Source of the DNA: Planctomycetota bacterium
GTDB lineage: Bacteria > Planctomycetota > Phycisphaerae > Sedimentisphaerales > Anaerohalosphaeraceae
DNA length: 64,000 bases
Assembly (NCBI GenBank): GCA_019456225.1
Contig: VRUI01000012.1
Span: forward strand, 19,924 to 83,923
Reading direction: 5' to 3'
Part shown: positions 1-9,476 of the stretch, in pieces
How positions within the stretch are numbered: position 1 is the first letter of the stretch
How the letters are laid out: each line of letters begins with the position of its first letter
Made by a program: the position numbers and the translations under genes
Notes under the pieces: generated by a model
Seen by the model: only the letters and a program-made list of their open reading frames with translations
Databases searched by the model: none
What the model was told of the DNA's origin: nothing

Positions 1-1011
1 GTCTTCGTGCTTATTCTTTCTGTCGTTTCACTGGTCTTTGCCCACCGAATTACCAAACCGATCCTGGCAATTGCCGCCGCTGCCGTCAATCTTGGCAAAG
101 GTCAGCTCAGCACAAGAGTAAATATTAATTCAAAAGACGAGTTGGGAACTCTTGCCTCCTCGTTTAATACAATGGCCTCGGAACTGGAGCAGTCGGACAC
201 AAGGCTCCGTGGAGTTATCGAAAAACGCATGCAGGCTGAGGAATCACTGGAAGTTTCGAACTATGATCTGAATAAGACCGTAGGCAAGCTGGAAGAAGCA
301 AACAAAGAACTCAAAGATTTTGTTTATATTGCCTCCCATGACCTGCGGGAACCGCTGCGTAAAATAAGTTCCTTTGGTTCTCTTCTGGAAGATTCTCTGA
401 CAGGAAAGCTTTCTAACGATGAAGAGGAAAACCTGCAGTTTATGATCGATGGCGCTGAAAGAATGACACAGATGATAGAGGGACTATTACTGTATTCGCG
501 AACGACCAGACAAGAGGTGCCCTTTGAAAGGGTTGACCTGAATGAAATCGTCGACCAATTGCAGCAGCTCGAACTCGCCGAACTGCTGGATGAGACAAAC
601 GGTGTCATCGAGGTTCCGCAGTCTCTGCCAACGGTTATGGCCAATCCTTCGTCCATCAGGCAAGTGCTGCAGAACCTTATTACCAACAGCATCATATATC
701 GCAAAGATGACGAGACACCGCGAATTATTATAACTGCAAAACAGACAGACGACAATAAGATTAGAATTGATGTTCAGGACAATGGAATTGGAATCAAGCA
801 GGATTATTATGGCGAAGTCTTCAAAATGTTCAAACGGCTTCATTCACGGCAAAAATATCGTGGCACCGGCATTGGTCTGGCTGTGTGTAAAAAAATAGTC
901 GAAAGGCATAACGGTCAAATTGGAGTTGAATCTGAACTTGGTACAGGAACCACATTCTACTTCACACTTTCACCGGCAGAGGAGCCGGCAGCGGTATTGC
1001 AGCAAGCGTAA
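1..1011 (+). CDS. Sensor histidine kinase, 5' end outside window
   Basis: The reading frame is open from the first base, so the gene begins upstream and only its C-terminal part is seen. Numbering from the GTG at 7: a membrane-exit segment (1-13), a HAMP linker (about 14-65), a short coiled coil, a HisKA domain with the phospho-acceptor His111 in FVYIASHDLREP, then HATPase_c with N, G1 (DNGIGI) and G2 (GTGIGLAV) boxes. The HDLREP form is typical of phytochrome-type and Rcp1-partnered kinases. The missing N-terminus should hold a membrane-anchored sensor. The stop lies just ahead of a response regulator, so a cognate pair is inferred. Confidence 0.9.
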   Translation, partial: VFVLILSVVSLVFAHRITKPILAIAAAAVNLGKGQLSTRVNINSKDELGTLASSFNTMASELEQSDTRLRGVIEKRMQAEESLEVSNYDLNKTVGKLEEANKELKDFVYIASHDLREPLRKISSFGSLLEDSLTGKLSNDEEENLQFMIDGAERMTQMIEGLLLYSRTTRQEVPFERVDLNEIVDQLQQLELAELLDETNGVIEVPQSLPTVMANPSSIRQVLQNLITNSIIYRKDDETPRIIITAKQTDDNKIRIDVQDNGIGIKQDYYGEVFKMFKRLHSRQKYRGTGIGLAVCKKIVERHNGQIGVESELGTGTTFYFTLSPAEEPAAVLQQA

Positions 1012-1049
1012 TTGAAAAAATAATGAATATAACGGAAAGGAACCAGAAA

Positions 1050-1514
1050 ATGGAAAACGTCAAAGAAGTACACATACTCTTAGTAGAAGATGACCCCGGC
1101 GATCAGAAGCTAATTAGGAACTCACTTGCGAAACAGAAGATAAGTAACGAGCTTTCTATTGCGGAAAATGGCGAAGATGCCCTTGATTACCTGTCTCGAA
1201 GCATTAATGGCGATAGTGATTGCCTCTTTCCGGATTTAATTCTGCTCGATCTGAATATGCCCGGAATGGGAGGTAAGGAGTTTCTAAAACGAATCAAAGC
1301 CGACAGTCAACTCGATACTATTCCCGTTGTGATCCTGACAACTTCTGATTCTGACCAGGACATTCTTGATACCTACAAACTCCATTCCGCCGGATATATC
1401 AAAAAGCCTGTAAGCTTGCAGGGTTTTCAGGAAATTATGAGTCAGCTTGAAAATTACTGGTTCACTATCTGTAGGAGGGTCTCGGTAGATCAATTGACAT
1501 GCTCAACAACTTAA
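1050..1514 (+). CDS. Rcp1-like single-domain response regulator
   Basis: A stand-alone receiver of about 154 residues with the acidic pair in [10 protein letters not shown], the phosphorylation Asp in [10 protein letters not shown] and the conserved Lys in GYIKKPV. No output domain follows. VEDDPGDQ is typical of Rcp1-like receivers that take phosphate from kinases with HDLREP boxes, as in the gene before it. The ATG at 1050 is preferred over 1023 because GGAAAGGA lies 7-8 bases ahead of it. Its 3' end overlaps the next gene by 16 bases, which suggests translational coupling in a three-gene phosphorelay operon. Confidence 0.88.
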   Translation: MENVKEVHILLVEDDPGDQKLIRNSLAKQKISNELSIAENGEDALDYLSRSINGDSDCLFPDLILLDLNMPGMGGKEFLKRIKADSQLDTIPVVILTTSDSDQDILDTYKLHSAGYIKKPVSLQGFQEIMSQLENYWFTICRRVSVDQLTCSTT

Positions 1515-3109
1515 CCAACATCCTGATTATAGACGATGATCCCGGTGATTGCAGACTTGTACAGTTAATTCTGTCCAGACCAGGGTCACAGACAAACAAG
1601 TTCAAAGTTGAATCTGCGCTGACTCTTTCCGATGGTTTAAAAATGCTCAAAGACCGCTGTTTTGATTTGGTCTTGCTCGACCTGGGACTTCCCGACAGTG
1701 CTGGAATCGATACGGTCCAAAAAACAAGGCAAGCCGACCCGCATATCCCCGTCGTTGTACTGACCGGTCTGGATGATGAGGAAGTCGGTCTAAAAGCAAT
1801 TAGAAACGGCGCCGAAGACTTCCTTGTAAAGGGAACTTCACTGCAGTACACACTCGTTCGCGCCATCAGACACGCAATTGAGCGAAGGCTGATTCAGGAA
1901 AATTTAAGAACCGCAAAGCAGGCCGCTGAAACTGCAAACCTGGCCAAAAGCCAGTTCCTCGCAAACATGAGCCACGAGATCCGTACGCCGATGAACGCTA
2001 TTATAGGTTTCAGCGATTTGCTGGCAGATGAAGATCTCACCGACGAGCAAAGGGAAAGTGTTAATCTCATCCGTCAATCCAGCTATAACCTTCTCACGCT
2101 CATAAACGACATCCTGGATTTCTCCAAGATCGAGGCCGGCCAACTAAATACCGAGATAATTGATTGCTCATTAGCAAAGTTACTTAATTCTGTAGCATCG
2201 TTGATGAGACCCAAGGCGAAAGAAAAGGGACTTGAATTTGAAATTGTAGAAACCAATAGCCTGCCCGCACAAATTCGCAGTGACCCCACTCGTTTGCATC
2301 AATGTTTAATCAATCTAATAGATAATGCAGTCAAATTTACAGAAAAAGGTCACGTGCATTTGACCGTTTCCCTGCAAGAGTCTGACGGTAAACCGTTTAT
2401 CCGTTTCGATGTTGAAGACACCGGAATTGGTATCGCACCTGATAAACAGAATTTGGTGTTTGAGTCGTTCACTCAGGCAGAGGGACATACTTCTCGAAAA
2501 TATGGCGGTACAGGGTTGGGTTTGACCATCACAAAACAACTGGCAGAACTTCTTGGGGGCCAGTTTGCTCTAACCAGCGAAGTTGGGAAAGGCTCGGTGT
2601 TCTCGCTTGTAATACCAGCTAATGTGGACGTAGCAAAACAACCGTTACTGGACATACAGAATATTACCGGCAACACAGACACAAGCCAGTCGCAACCGGC
2701 AGAGCATCAGTATACAGGCCGAGTACTCGTTGCCGAAGATTCTCAGACAAACCAGATACTTATTAAGTTACTGCTCGAACGATTGGGTTTGCAGGTAACG
2801 ATTGCAAAAGACGGAAACGAGGCACTACAGAAAGTGCTGACAGGTCAATTTGACCTGATATTTATGGACATAATGATGCCTTACATGAATGGATACGAGG
2901 TGACAATGGCACTACGAAAAAAAGGAGTGGAAACGCCCGTAGTTGCCTTGACCGCCAACGCGATGAAAGGTGATGACAATAAATGCATCAAAGCAGGATG
3001 CGATCATTATGTAGCCAAACCAATCGACCGCAGAGAACTATTAAAAACAATTGACAAATATTTACCATTAAAAAAACCGGCTTTAACCGGAACGCCTGAC
3101 TGTCAATAA
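1499..3109 (+). CDS. Hybrid histidine kinase REC-HisKA-HATPase-REC
   Basis: A cytoplasmic 536-residue kinase with no membrane segment. Domain order: receiver 1 (about 7-128, phospho-Asp61 in LVLLDLGLP), HisKA (His159 in [14 protein letters not shown]), HATPase_c (about 265-375, DTGIGI and GTGLGL boxes), receiver 2 (about 408-525, Asp457 in LIFMDIMMP, Lys in VAKPID). A receiver at the N-terminus means its activity is probably set by phosphotransfer from another kinase, plausibly the sensor two genes upstream. It starts inside the preceding receiver gene. No HPt domain is seen, so the final output partner lies elsewhere. Confidence 0.92.
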   Translation: MLNNLTNILIIDDDPGDCRLVQLILSRPGSQTNKFKVESALTLSDGLKMLKDRCFDLVLLDLGLPDSAGIDTVQKTRQADPHIPVVVLTGLDDEEVGLKAIRNGAEDFLVKGTSLQYTLVRAIRHAIERRLIQENLRTAKQAAETANLAKSQFLANMSHEIRTPMNAIIGFSDLLADEDLTDEQRESVNLIRQSSYNLLTLINDILDFSKIEAGQLNTEIIDCSLAKLLNSVASLMRPKAKEKGLEFEIVETNSLPAQIRSDPTRLHQCLINLIDNAVKFTEKGHVHLTVSLQESDGKPFIRFDVEDTGIGIAPDKQNLVFESFTQAEGHTSRKYGGTGLGLTITKQLAELLGGQFALTSEVGKGSVFSLVIPANVDVAKQPLLDIQNITGNTDTSQSQPAEHQYTGRVLVAEDSQTNQILIKLLLERLGLQVTIAKDGNEALQKVLTGQFDLIFMDIMMPYMNGYEVTMALRKKGVETPVVALTANAMKGDDNKCIKAGCDHYVAKPIDRRELLKTIDKYLPLKKPALTGTPDCQ

Positions 3110-3380
3110 TAAAAACCTTCACATCTCACCGGGCGACGGACGTGTGCTTTCGTTTACCAAAAATAAATATAAACTGGGTATTCTATCTTTGTTGAATTTA
3201 GTTATCCTCTGAATAAAGGCTAAAAAAACCTTCAAAAACGCACGCTTTTACTCAAAATAATTCAAAATATCTCAATTTATCGCGATATATTTCAATTAAT
3301 TTCAAAAAATGTCAAAAAAAAACGCCCAAAACCATAGGTGGGAAATGTCGACAATGTCCAGTATGCCCAAAATCCACCCG
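3110..3380. other. AT-rich intergenic stretch with short TTCAA-type repeats
   Basis: The gap separates the 3' ends of the two-component genes and the convergent DUF481 gene. From about 3240 to 3325 it holds closely spaced variants of TTCAAAAT/CTCAATTT on both strands. No ORF, clear terminator or promoter was recognised. Confidence 0.5.
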
Positions 3381-4418
3381 CTAAAAACTGGCACCTACAC
3401 CGAATATGTATTTAACATCCGTTTTTTCGCGGTTTGACGCCGGTGTTGTGTCATAATCGTACAGAACCTTGAAATTGGTGAACATTCGGGTATTGATCTT
3501 AGCGCGAAGCTCAGCCGAAATCGTCAAGTAGTAGTCGCTGGTATCGGCAGTGTTCGGGAAGAATGACGTGTCGTGTATTAATGAAAAAACATTATTAAAT
3601 TTTCTGTCATAGTGGTATCCGGAAATAGCGGAGAATTTTGAAGTGCTGGGCGTTTCGTTGTTGAATTCCTCAAATACGTTTGACAGACCTGCCTCTATCG
3701 AAAAGTTCTGTGTGTCGGATTTAATCCACTGGTAACCGAAACCGCCGCCGGTTATGACTCGTCTGTCCAGCAGAGCTATCTTGTCCTGTTCATAGCGTCC
3801 CTCGCCGAAAAGATAAAGTCTTTTCGTATAGAAGTAGTCGTACTTACCCCGCAGTTTCCACCAGTCTTCGGTGGTGACTTTGTCGGACGAATTGGGGGTC
3901 TCAACTTGCTTTTTGTACAGATCGGCTCCGAAAGTTATCCTGTCTTTATCGGTTTCTTTGGAAAGAGCGCCGCTGAAAGCAAGTGTCTCGTTATTGGTAT
4001 TGCCGGAGGTATAGGTCATTCCGAGGCTAACGCTGCCCTTCCAGCGTGGTTTTTCGGGCAAAGGAGGATTGATTAGCTTCAGGTCGGCGATAGCTATTTC
4101 CTGGGAATCTATGGTTCCATCGCCGACGATCCTGACCCTGCCAACTGCAGCGGATATAACGACGGGCTTTTTAACGACAGTGCCGTTATTAAAGTGCATT
4201 TCGAGCTCTTCGTCGCTGTCGAGTGTCTTGATGTTTTTCAGCGGGATCTCGATGGTGCCTGCCATTTCGCTTTCAAGAGTCAGCTTGCCGCCGGCCATCT
4301 TGACTATCTTGCCGGTCAGACGGTCGCCGTTGGTGAGATGAACACTGCCGGCAAAAGCCGAAAACGAAAAGCATAAAACCAATATACAGACGCCGATGGC
4401 TGCTAAATGTCTAGACAT
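3381..4418 (-). CDS. DUF481 outer-membrane beta-barrel protein
   Basis: A signal peptide (MSRHLAAIGV... to SAFA, about 1-23) is followed by a small Sm/SH3-like segment (VHLTNGDRLTGKIV and repeats to about 100) and a DUF481 barrel (about 115-345) of alternating strands. It ends in GVGASF; a C-terminal Phe is the usual outer-membrane assembly signal. The family is named for YdiY, a salt-induced outer-membrane protein; the molecular role is unknown. The ATG at 4418 is chosen over 4436 because GGAG sits 5 bases ahead of it. A promoter candidate lies at 4465-4493. Confidence 0.85.
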   Translation of the reverse strand: MSRHLAAIGVCILVLCFSFSAFAGSVHLTNGDRLTGKIVKMAGGKLTLESEMAGTIEIPLKNIKTLDSDEELEMHFNNGTVVKKPVVISAAVGRVRIVGDGTIDSQEIAIADLKLINPPLPEKPRWKGSVSLGMTYTSGNTNNETLAFSGALSKETDKDRITFGADLYKKQVETPNSSDKVTTEDWWKLRGKYDYFYTKRLYLFGEGRYEQDKIALLDRRVITGGGFGYQWIKSDTQNFSIEAGLSNVFEEFNNETPSTSKFSAISGYHYDRKFNNVFSLIHDTSFFPNTADTSDYYLTISAELRAKINTRMFTNFKVLYDYDTTPASNREKTDVKYIFGVGASF

Positions 4419-4464
4419 AGGTACTCCATAAAACAAATAAATGATAAATTTGTATGATCAAAAA

Positions 4465-4493
4465 ACGATAGCCAAAACAAAGTCAAAAGTCAA
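4465..4493 (-). promoter_or_regulatory. Sigma-70-type promoter of the DUF481 gene
   Basis: On the minus strand, TTGACT (4493-4488) and TATCGT (4470-4465) are separated by 17 bases, about 45 bases ahead of the DUF481 start. A second overlapping TTGACT lies 7 bases closer to the gene. Confidence 0.45.
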
Positions 4494-4505
4494 GCAAAAA
4501 CAGGT

Positions 4506-5603
4506 TTAATTGATACAGAGCAAACCAGTTGTTCTTTTGTCGCCTTCTATTTCTTTTGATTTTACTTCGGTCAGGTTGTTTTGGATGGCATTTTCCATTT
4601 GCCCGGTTATTGGGGCTGCGCCCTGGTCGGCTAGTGTTTTTGGGGCTTTGTAGATTCTTACTGCGTCTGCGAGGTTTTCGGTTAGGAAGGCGTCGAGTAC
4701 TTTTGGGCCTCCTTCTACTAATAGCTGCTGGATGTTTCTTTTGCCTAGTTCTTTGAGCAGTTCATTGAGGTCGCATTTGGTGTTGGTTTCTTTTACTGTT
4801 AGAACCTGCGGACCCTCTGCTTCTATTTCAGTTATCTTATCGGGGCTTGCTTTTTCTGTTGTTACTATTAGAGTATCGGCTATGTCGGTATTTAGGATCT
4901 TTGAGTCCATTGGAATCGTTAGTTTGCTGTCGAGGACTACTCGCAGCGGTTGGCGGTCGCTGGCCGGGCGGATGGTTAGCATTGGGTCGTCGCGCTTTAC
5001 AGTGTTTATTCCTACGAGTATTGCCTGTACTGAGCGTCGGTGGAAGTTTGCGTCTTTTCGGCTGGCCTGGTTTGAAATCCACTGGCCGTGTTTGGCGGTG
5101 TCTTTGTATGCCATGTATCCGTCTGCGCTCTGTGCCCATTTCAGAATGACCCATGGTGTTTGGGTTTCTGCTAATTTGTAAAAGCCCGGGTTAATCGCCC
5201 TTGCCTGTTTTTCGCAGACTCCGGTTCTTACCGTGATACCAGCATTGCGAATCAGTTCGATGCCTTTTCCGGCGACTTTTTCGGTTGCGTCGACGGCGGC
5301 GATGACTACCTCGGAAACTTTGCTTTTAACAACCGCATCTGCACAGGGGGGAGTTTTGCCGTGGTGGCTGCATGGTTCGAGGGTGACATACATCGTAGCG
5401 CCTGCGGGGTCGTTACCGCTACGTTTGCAATCAGCAAGAGCGTTAATCTCGGCGTGGGGGGCGCCGAACTTTTCATGGCAGCCGCTGCCGATGACTTTGC
5501 CCTCTTTGACGATAACGCAGCCGACCATGGGGTTTGGCTCTACGCAGCCTTTGCCTTTAGCGGCTAGGGCCAATGCGGTCTGCATGTATTTGATGTCGTC
5601 CAT
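4506..5603 (-). CDS. ribD: Bifunctional riboflavin deaminase/reductase RibD
   Basis: Catalyses the second and third steps of riboflavin synthesis: deamination of the pyrimidine intermediate, then NADPH reduction of its ribose. The N-terminal CDA-fold domain (1-145) has the zinc ligands His50 in HAE (50-52) and Cys78/Cys87 in PCSHHGKTPPC (77-87). The C-terminal reductase (about 150-365) shows WILKWAQSADGYMA, ILVGINTVKRDDP and LLVEGGPKVLDAF. At 365 residues it is the normal length. The ATG at 5603 follows AAAGGA, whereas the longer frame to 5657 runs into intergenic repeats. No other rib gene and no FMN riboswitch is seen nearby. Confidence 0.95.
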   Translation of the reverse strand: MDDIKYMQTALALAAKGKGCVEPNPMVGCVIVKEGKVIGSGCHEKFGAPHAEINALADCKRSGNDPAGATMYVTLEPCSHHGKTPPCADAVVKSKVSEVVIAAVDATEKVAGKGIELIRNAGITVRTGVCEKQARAINPGFYKLAETQTPWVILKWAQSADGYMAYKDTAKHGQWISNQASRKDANFHRRSVQAILVGINTVKRDDPMLTIRPASDRQPLRVVLDSKLTIPMDSKILNTDIADTLIVTTEKASPDKITEIEAEGPQVLTVKETNTKCDLNELLKELGKRNIQQLLVEGGPKVLDAFLTENLADAVRIYKAPKTLADQGAAPITGQMENAIQNNLTEVKSKEIEGDKRTTGLLCIN

Positions 5604-5633
5604 TTGTTTTCCTTTTAAGCTTGGGAATATTAA

Positions 5634-5666
5634 ACCACGGATTTCACGGATTATCACGGATTATTT
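5634..5666. repeat. Triple CACGGATT tandem repeat
   Basis: CACGGATT occurs three times with 1-3 base spacers just upstream of ribD. This sort of repeat sits between genes and codes for nothing visible here. Confidence 0.6.
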
Positions 5667-5843
5667 TTAAATAAAAAAAATGGATTGGTGTTTTGTTGGG
5701 TTTTGCTTGCGACTTTTGTGATCTACTCATGCTTTGTTGGGTTTTTATCGGGCAGCTTGCGCTGCCGCGCTTTTAATGACTGCGTAAGTCGCAAGTCGGG
5801 GTTTTGCTTGCAACTTTAATTGGTTTATTTTGGATTGTTGGGG

Positions 5844-5875
5844 TTTTATCCCTGCGCTTGCGCTTCGGGCTTTTA
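5844..5875 (+). repeat. Dispersed GC-rich intergenic repeat, copy 1
   Basis: Contains CCCTGCGCTTGCGCTTCGGG flanked by TTTTAT and CTTTTA. Near-identical copies lie at 17474-17505 and, inverted, at about 34355-34384, with a diverged copy at 12832-12880. A related stretch (GGGCAGCTTGCGCTGCC) precedes it at about 5749. The GCGCTTGCGC core is self-complementary. Confidence 0.7.
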
Positions 5876-5937
5876 GGTTGCTTTACTTTTTGTTTTGTTT
5901 ATAATTGGCGGGAAACTGGGACAGGGAAAGGTTTTTT

Positions 5938-6936
5938 ATGATTAAATATATTGCTATGCTTCTGTGTGTATTGCTTGCGGGGTGCTCGCCTTATTCCCGG
6001 AAACTGATCGAGTGGAATATGCTCAGGCCGACTCCCTATTACGATTGCCTGGAAAAACCCGAGCCGGGACAATGGAGTGACGACGAAGTGACTGTCAGCT
6101 GGCTGGGACATGCGACTGTGCTGATAAACTTTCAGGGTACGACCATCATTACCGATCCGATGCTGAGCAAACGCATGGGGCCCAAAACGCTGTTCGGCAA
6201 TAACATCGGTATCAGACGGATCACTAAAACACCGTTGGATTTCAAGGAACTTGGCGCCATTGATATTGTTCTGCTGTCGCATGCGCATTGCGATCACTGG
6301 GATATCCCGACTTTGAAAAAGTTCGACAAAACGACCGAAGCAATTATCCCGGTCGGCAACAGCGATATCACGCCGAAAGGTTTTGGGAAAACGACCGAGC
6401 TTAGCTGGGGTAAAAGCGTCAACATAAACGATATTACTATTACCGCTTTTGAGGTTGAGCATTGGGGGTACCGAACGGGTTCTCCTAATACGCCGCGCGG
6501 GTTTAACGGATATGTTATCGAAAACAAAAACTGCCGCATCGCTTTCTTCGGCGACAGTTCGTATATCGACAAAGACGCGACTTACTTAAATCACATGCAT
6601 CATAATCCTCCTGCCCAAATTCCTTCTTTTGACATAAGTAAAGCTGAGCTAATACCGGCTTACTGGCAAAATCGTCTGAAGGAACCATACTACGATCTTT
6701 GCATTTTACCCATCGGCGATTATTACTACCGGTTTAACCATATGAATCCGGAGGAAGCCTGGACTCTTTTCAACCTGGTCAACGGACGGAAAATACTGCC
6801 CATCCATTGGCGCACATTTATTCTAAGCCCTGTCCCGATCAATGAGCCTATCGAAAGACTAAGAAAAGCAGCTGGGGCGGAGCAATCGAAGATAATCTGC
6901 GATATGCCGGGAAAATCTGCAGTTCTAAAAAAATAA
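5938..6936 (+). CDS. Lipoprotein metallo-beta-lactamase-fold hydrolase (NAPE-PLD/RomA-like)
   Basis: A 332-residue protein with a lipobox (LLAGC, Cys16), so an exported lipoprotein. The fold opens with VSWLGHATVLINF and carries HAHCDH (115-120), a further His in VEHWGYR, Asp in FFGDSSY and His in LPIHWR, the ligands of a two-metal site. This arrangement matches the RomA/NAPE-PLD branch, whose studied members cleave phosphodiester bonds of N-acyl phospholipids; the substrate here is unknown. The ATG at 5938 follows AGGGAAAGG and is chosen over 5905 because only it gives a clean lipoprotein signal. It is followed by a terminator. Confidence 0.85.
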   Translation: MIKYIAMLLCVLLAGCSPYSRKLIEWNMLRPTPYYDCLEKPEPGQWSDDEVTVSWLGHATVLINFQGTTIITDPMLSKRMGPKTLFGNNIGIRRITKTPLDFKELGAIDIVLLSHAHCDHWDIPTLKKFDKTTEAIIPVGNSDITPKGFGKTTELSWGKSVNINDITITAFEVEHWGYRTGSPNTPRGFNGYVIENKNCRIAFFGDSSYIDKDATYLNHMHHNPPAQIPSFDISKAELIPAYWQNRLKEPYYDLCILPIGDYYYRFNHMNPEEAWTLFNLVNGRKILPIHWRTFILSPVPINEPIERLRKAAGAEQSKIICDMPGKSAVLKK

Positions 6937-6940
6937 CCAT

Positions 6941-6979
6941 AAAAAAAGGTGCCTGGCGTTTTTGCTCAGGCACCTTTTT
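6941..6979. terminator. Bidirectional intrinsic terminator
   Basis: AAAGGTGCCTG (6945-6955) pairs perfectly with CAGGCACCTTT (6967-6977) around an 11-base loop. An A-tract precedes and a T-tract follows, so it can end both the hydrolase transcript (+) and the convergent PEP-CTERM transcript (-). Confidence 0.88.
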
Positions 6980-7001
6980 GAGAACATTTAAACCGGTTAT
7001 C

Positions 7002-7616
7002 TTATCTTCGGCAATTTCGCATGAACAAACTTCCGAAAGCGAGGATAACAATTGTTGCCGGCTCCGGTATCGCAGAAGAAGTAAACGAAGCGGTTGCATT
7101 GTACGAATCGCCGTTGTATACGATATTTGTAAAAGCAAAACTAAAATGCTCCGCAGAAAGCTCTCCGAAATCGACGCCGCTTATTGTTACATCATCGCCG
7201 TAGAAGTCCTGTGCGTCAAGTCCCGACGTTCTGCTTTTGATCCAGGCTTTTTTATATTCTATCGTCAAGACCTCTGTTGCTCCATCGAAGAAATGAATGC
7301 CGTAAGGACCGACTGACGTATCATAACCGGAACCTGCCGAACCGCCCGAAACAAAAGTTATGTCATCAATTGTAAAAGTCGCATTCTCATAGGTGACATC
7401 GGCAATCGGGATTTCCAAGGTAAGGCCGGTACCGGACCAGCCGCCACTCAGCGTTCCCGCATCATAATCAATTGTAAAAAGGAATTCAGCTGACCCGTCG
7501 GAAGGGTCCGCGAACGTCGCAACTGTCACCGGTGCCAAAGACGCGAACGCCGGCACGGTCATTGCCATAACTAACAACGCTGAACAAATTAATGGTTTTC
7601 TTTCGATCTTGATCAT
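7002..7616 (-). CDS. PEP-CTERM sorting-domain protein
   Basis: A 204-residue exported protein: signal peptide (about 1-25, MIKIERKPLI... to AFA), a beta-rich body with no recognised family, and a C-terminal PEP-CTERM signal (IPEPATIVILAFGSLFMRN plus terminal Arg) made of PEP, a hydrophobic helix and basic end. Such tails are removed by exosortase in known systems. No exosortase gene is in this window; the rhombosortase at 17622 belongs to a different sorting class. Low-complexity Gly/Thr-rich strands suggest a surface or matrix role. Confidence 0.85.
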   Translation of the reverse strand: MIKIERKPLICSALLVMAMTVPAFASLAPVTVATFADPSDGSAEFLFTIDYDAGTLSGGWSGTGLTLEIPIADVTYENATFTIDDITFVSGGSAGSGYDTSVGPYGIHFFDGATEVLTIEYKKAWIKSRTSGLDAQDFYGDDVTISGVDFGELSAEHFSFAFTNIVYNGDSYNATASFTSSAIPEPATIVILAFGSLFMRNCRR

Positions 7617-8172
7617 GTCCCAATCTCCAAAAAATCAAATTGTTTACAAATTCCAGACGTACACTCTATACAAACAGATACTTCTATACATCAAATGTGC
7701 TTGTAAAAAAAACAATACTCGCCTCCTGAAAACACCCGGTTATTCAGGAAACCCCCATAAAGAAATTGTAGCCAGATATATACATAACAGCGACCTTAGG
7801 AAACTATTTTTGCCACTTAGAGGCCTTAGTAATAAACTGAAATTATCGGCTTGTTACTAAGGTTTATTTTACCATATTTGGCCTTGAAATGCAAAGAAAA
7901 TTGGGGGCAAACTGTATTTTGGACGGCAAAAAATGCCCTCTGGCAGGATGGCGGTATGGTCCCATAAAGCCTTTATACAAAGAGTGTTACACGCATAAAT
8001 GGGGCGACGGGCGGCAGTGATTCCGGTATGACTTTTGGGGTAAATACAAACGGCTGATTTTTTTTTGGAAAAGAAAAGGCCCCTTTCGAGAATGTATTCG
8101 AAAAGGGCCTTTTCCTGGTTTTTTCTATATGGCGTTTTTGTCTGGACGCGATGGCAATGTTGTCAAATTCGA
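7617..8172. other. Intergenic region, no gene recognised
   Basis: Between the minus-strand PEP-CTERM start and the minus-strand methyltransferase stop. An 83-codon open frame at 7609-7860 has no ribosome site and a non-protein-like composition. The only structured part is the long hairpin at 8073-8114. Confidence 0.6.
8073..8114. terminator. 17-bp hairpin downstream of methyltransferase
   Basis: The arm at 8073-8089 (GAAAAGGCCCCTTTCGA) pairs with 8098-8114 around an 8-base loop, with one mismatch. A T-run follows on the plus strand and an A-run precedes, so it probably ends the minus-strand methyltransferase transcript, though the U-tract is better placed for plus-strand transcripts. Confidence 0.6.
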
Positions 8173-8985
8173 TCAGTTCATTTGCGGAACAAACTCAAGA
8201 TGGACGATCTTCATTATCTTCCGCAAAGCCGGGATAAATCGCAAGAATCTCATCCAACCCCATCTTTTGGGATGTCTGTCTATATAGTGGAAGTCCTTGA
8301 TGAAATGGATTCCCGCGTTCCACTTTTCCATTGTTCTTCCGGTCCCTACGAACCACTTAAACATTGAGAATGCGTTTCTTACCTGCGGGTTTTTGTTCCA
8401 TGATTTTGTGATGAGTTTTGAGTACGCCTCAAAGACAAGCTCGGAATTCGGGAAATTCTCCCTGATAGCATTTACGATACTCTTTACATCTTCTTCACAG
8501 AAATAATTGAAAAGCCCCTCAGCAATAAACAGCGCTTTTCGGTCCTTGGGGATGTCGTCGACCCATGAGAAATCGAGTACTGACTTTGCGATAAATTTGA
8601 TCCTGTCGGTCTCCTGGAAAAACTTCTCCCTGATCTCGATGCATTCGGACAGGTCAAGCTCGTACCAGAGTACCTGGCCGTTGTCTACGCGGTGTACCCT
8701 TGTGTCTAGACCGCAGCCGAGATTTACTACTACCGACTCGGGATTTTCGTGGAGGAACTTTCGTGTAACTTCATCGAGTATCTCTGTTCGGGCAGCCATT
8801 ACGATCTGTCCGTCCCATGGGAGTTCTTCGGTAAACTCGTGGTCGAGATTCTCGACAATTTCAACCGATTTGGGGTCGTTGATTATACCGTCAGATCTTT
8901 TAGTTTCGAGGTATCTGCCGCGTAAAGGGATTAGAAGTGTTTCGGGAACACCCTGGATTTTGTCTATAGAGACTTTCTCGTTCAT
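8173..8985 (-). CDS. LCM-family (PPM1-like) SAM-dependent methyltransferase
   Basis: About 270 residues. The SAM-binding loop is VVNLGCGLDTRVHRV, followed by the acidic WYELDLSECIEIRE and the motif IAEGLFNYF. These define the leucine-carboxyl-methyltransferase-like family (COG3315), which contains many bacterial O-methyltransferases of secondary metabolism; the substrate cannot be read. The ATG at 8985 has AAGG at good spacing; the ATG at 8991 is too close to that site. It is monocistronic, with repeats on its upstream side. Confidence 0.82.
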   Translation of the reverse strand: MNEKVSIDKIQGVPETLLIPLRGRYLETKRSDGIINDPKSVEIVENLDHEFTEELPWDGQIVMAARTEILDEVTRKFLHENPESVVVNLGCGLDTRVHRVDNGQVLWYELDLSECIEIREKFFQETDRIKFIAKSVLDFSWVDDIPKDRKALFIAEGLFNYFCEEDVKSIVNAIRENFPNSELVFEAYSKLITKSWNKNPQVRNAFSMFKWFVGTGRTMEKWNAGIHFIKDFHYIDRHPKRWGWMRFLRFIPALRKIMKIVHLEFVPQMN

Positions 8986-9000
8986 ACTCATACCTTGCTA

Positions 9001-9476
9001 ATAAAAAGGGGTAAATAAAGTTAGACAATGGTAGGCCTCCCCAACCTGATTTTATATGCCAACCAAAAGCCACAAATGTTTCGTTATTAGTTTTACCCGA
9101 ATTGACAGCCTTTGTTCGTACTATTTAAAAAATTATTATCACTCTTGTCCCGGAGTGCGTAAGTTGTAAGTCGCCGGTAGTAAGTGGCCAGTGGTAAGTC
9201 GTAAGTCGTAGTATTGCCTGTTTTTAATTGTTTTGTTATCGCTTGTTGCAAAATCTTATACCGGGTGTATAATGCTAAAGGCGTTACGAAGCTTGTTATT
9301 GAAAGGTTTAGATGATGCGATTTTTTTTGCAGCTTTTCTTCCTGGAATTTGCGGGTGCGTTGGCGAGGGTGTCGATTATATAGAAAGTATGGGTGTTAGC
9401 GATAACAGATGCCCACAGAGATTTTACATTTATGACATAAATAAAGAGTAATTATTAAAGTATTTGGAGAGTTACT
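9001..9476. other. Intergenic region with TAAGTCG repeats, a promoter and a tiny ORF
   Basis: 9163-9211 is a run of imperfect TAAGTCG/TAAGTGG units, related to copies at 22338-22364 and 23679-23700. TTGCAA (9246-9251) and TATAAT (9268-9273), 16 bases apart, form a credible sigma-70 promoter about 200 bases ahead of the DUF2062 gene. A 23-codon hydrophobic frame (9312-9383) preceded by GAAAGG lies in that leader. Confidence 0.5.
9246..9273 (+). promoter_or_regulatory. Sigma-70-type promoter ahead of DUF2062 gene
   Basis: TTGCAA, 16 bases, TATAAT. The predicted transcript would start near 9280 and carry a leader of about 195 bases before the ATG at 9477. Confidence 0.5.

Noticed and set aside
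4529..5181. Several plus-strand ORFs opposite ribD
   Set aside because: Low-complexity Leu/Arg/Ser composition; they mirror the intact minus-strand ribD.
5604..5937. FMN riboswitch upstream of ribD
   Set aside because: The region is made of short repeats and lacks the conserved RFN-element core.
7002..7616. PEP-CTERM protein as a substrate of the rhombosortase at 17622
   Set aside because: PEP-CTERM tails are processed by exosortases; the rhombosortase has a better-fitting GlyGly-type partner beside it.
7609..7860. 83-codon plus-strand ORF
   Set aside because: No ribosome site, overlaps the PEP-CTERM start, composition not protein-like.
9233..9451. 72-codon plus-strand ORF
   Set aside because: Spans a promoter and lacks a ribosome site; the 23-codon frame inside it is the better candidate.
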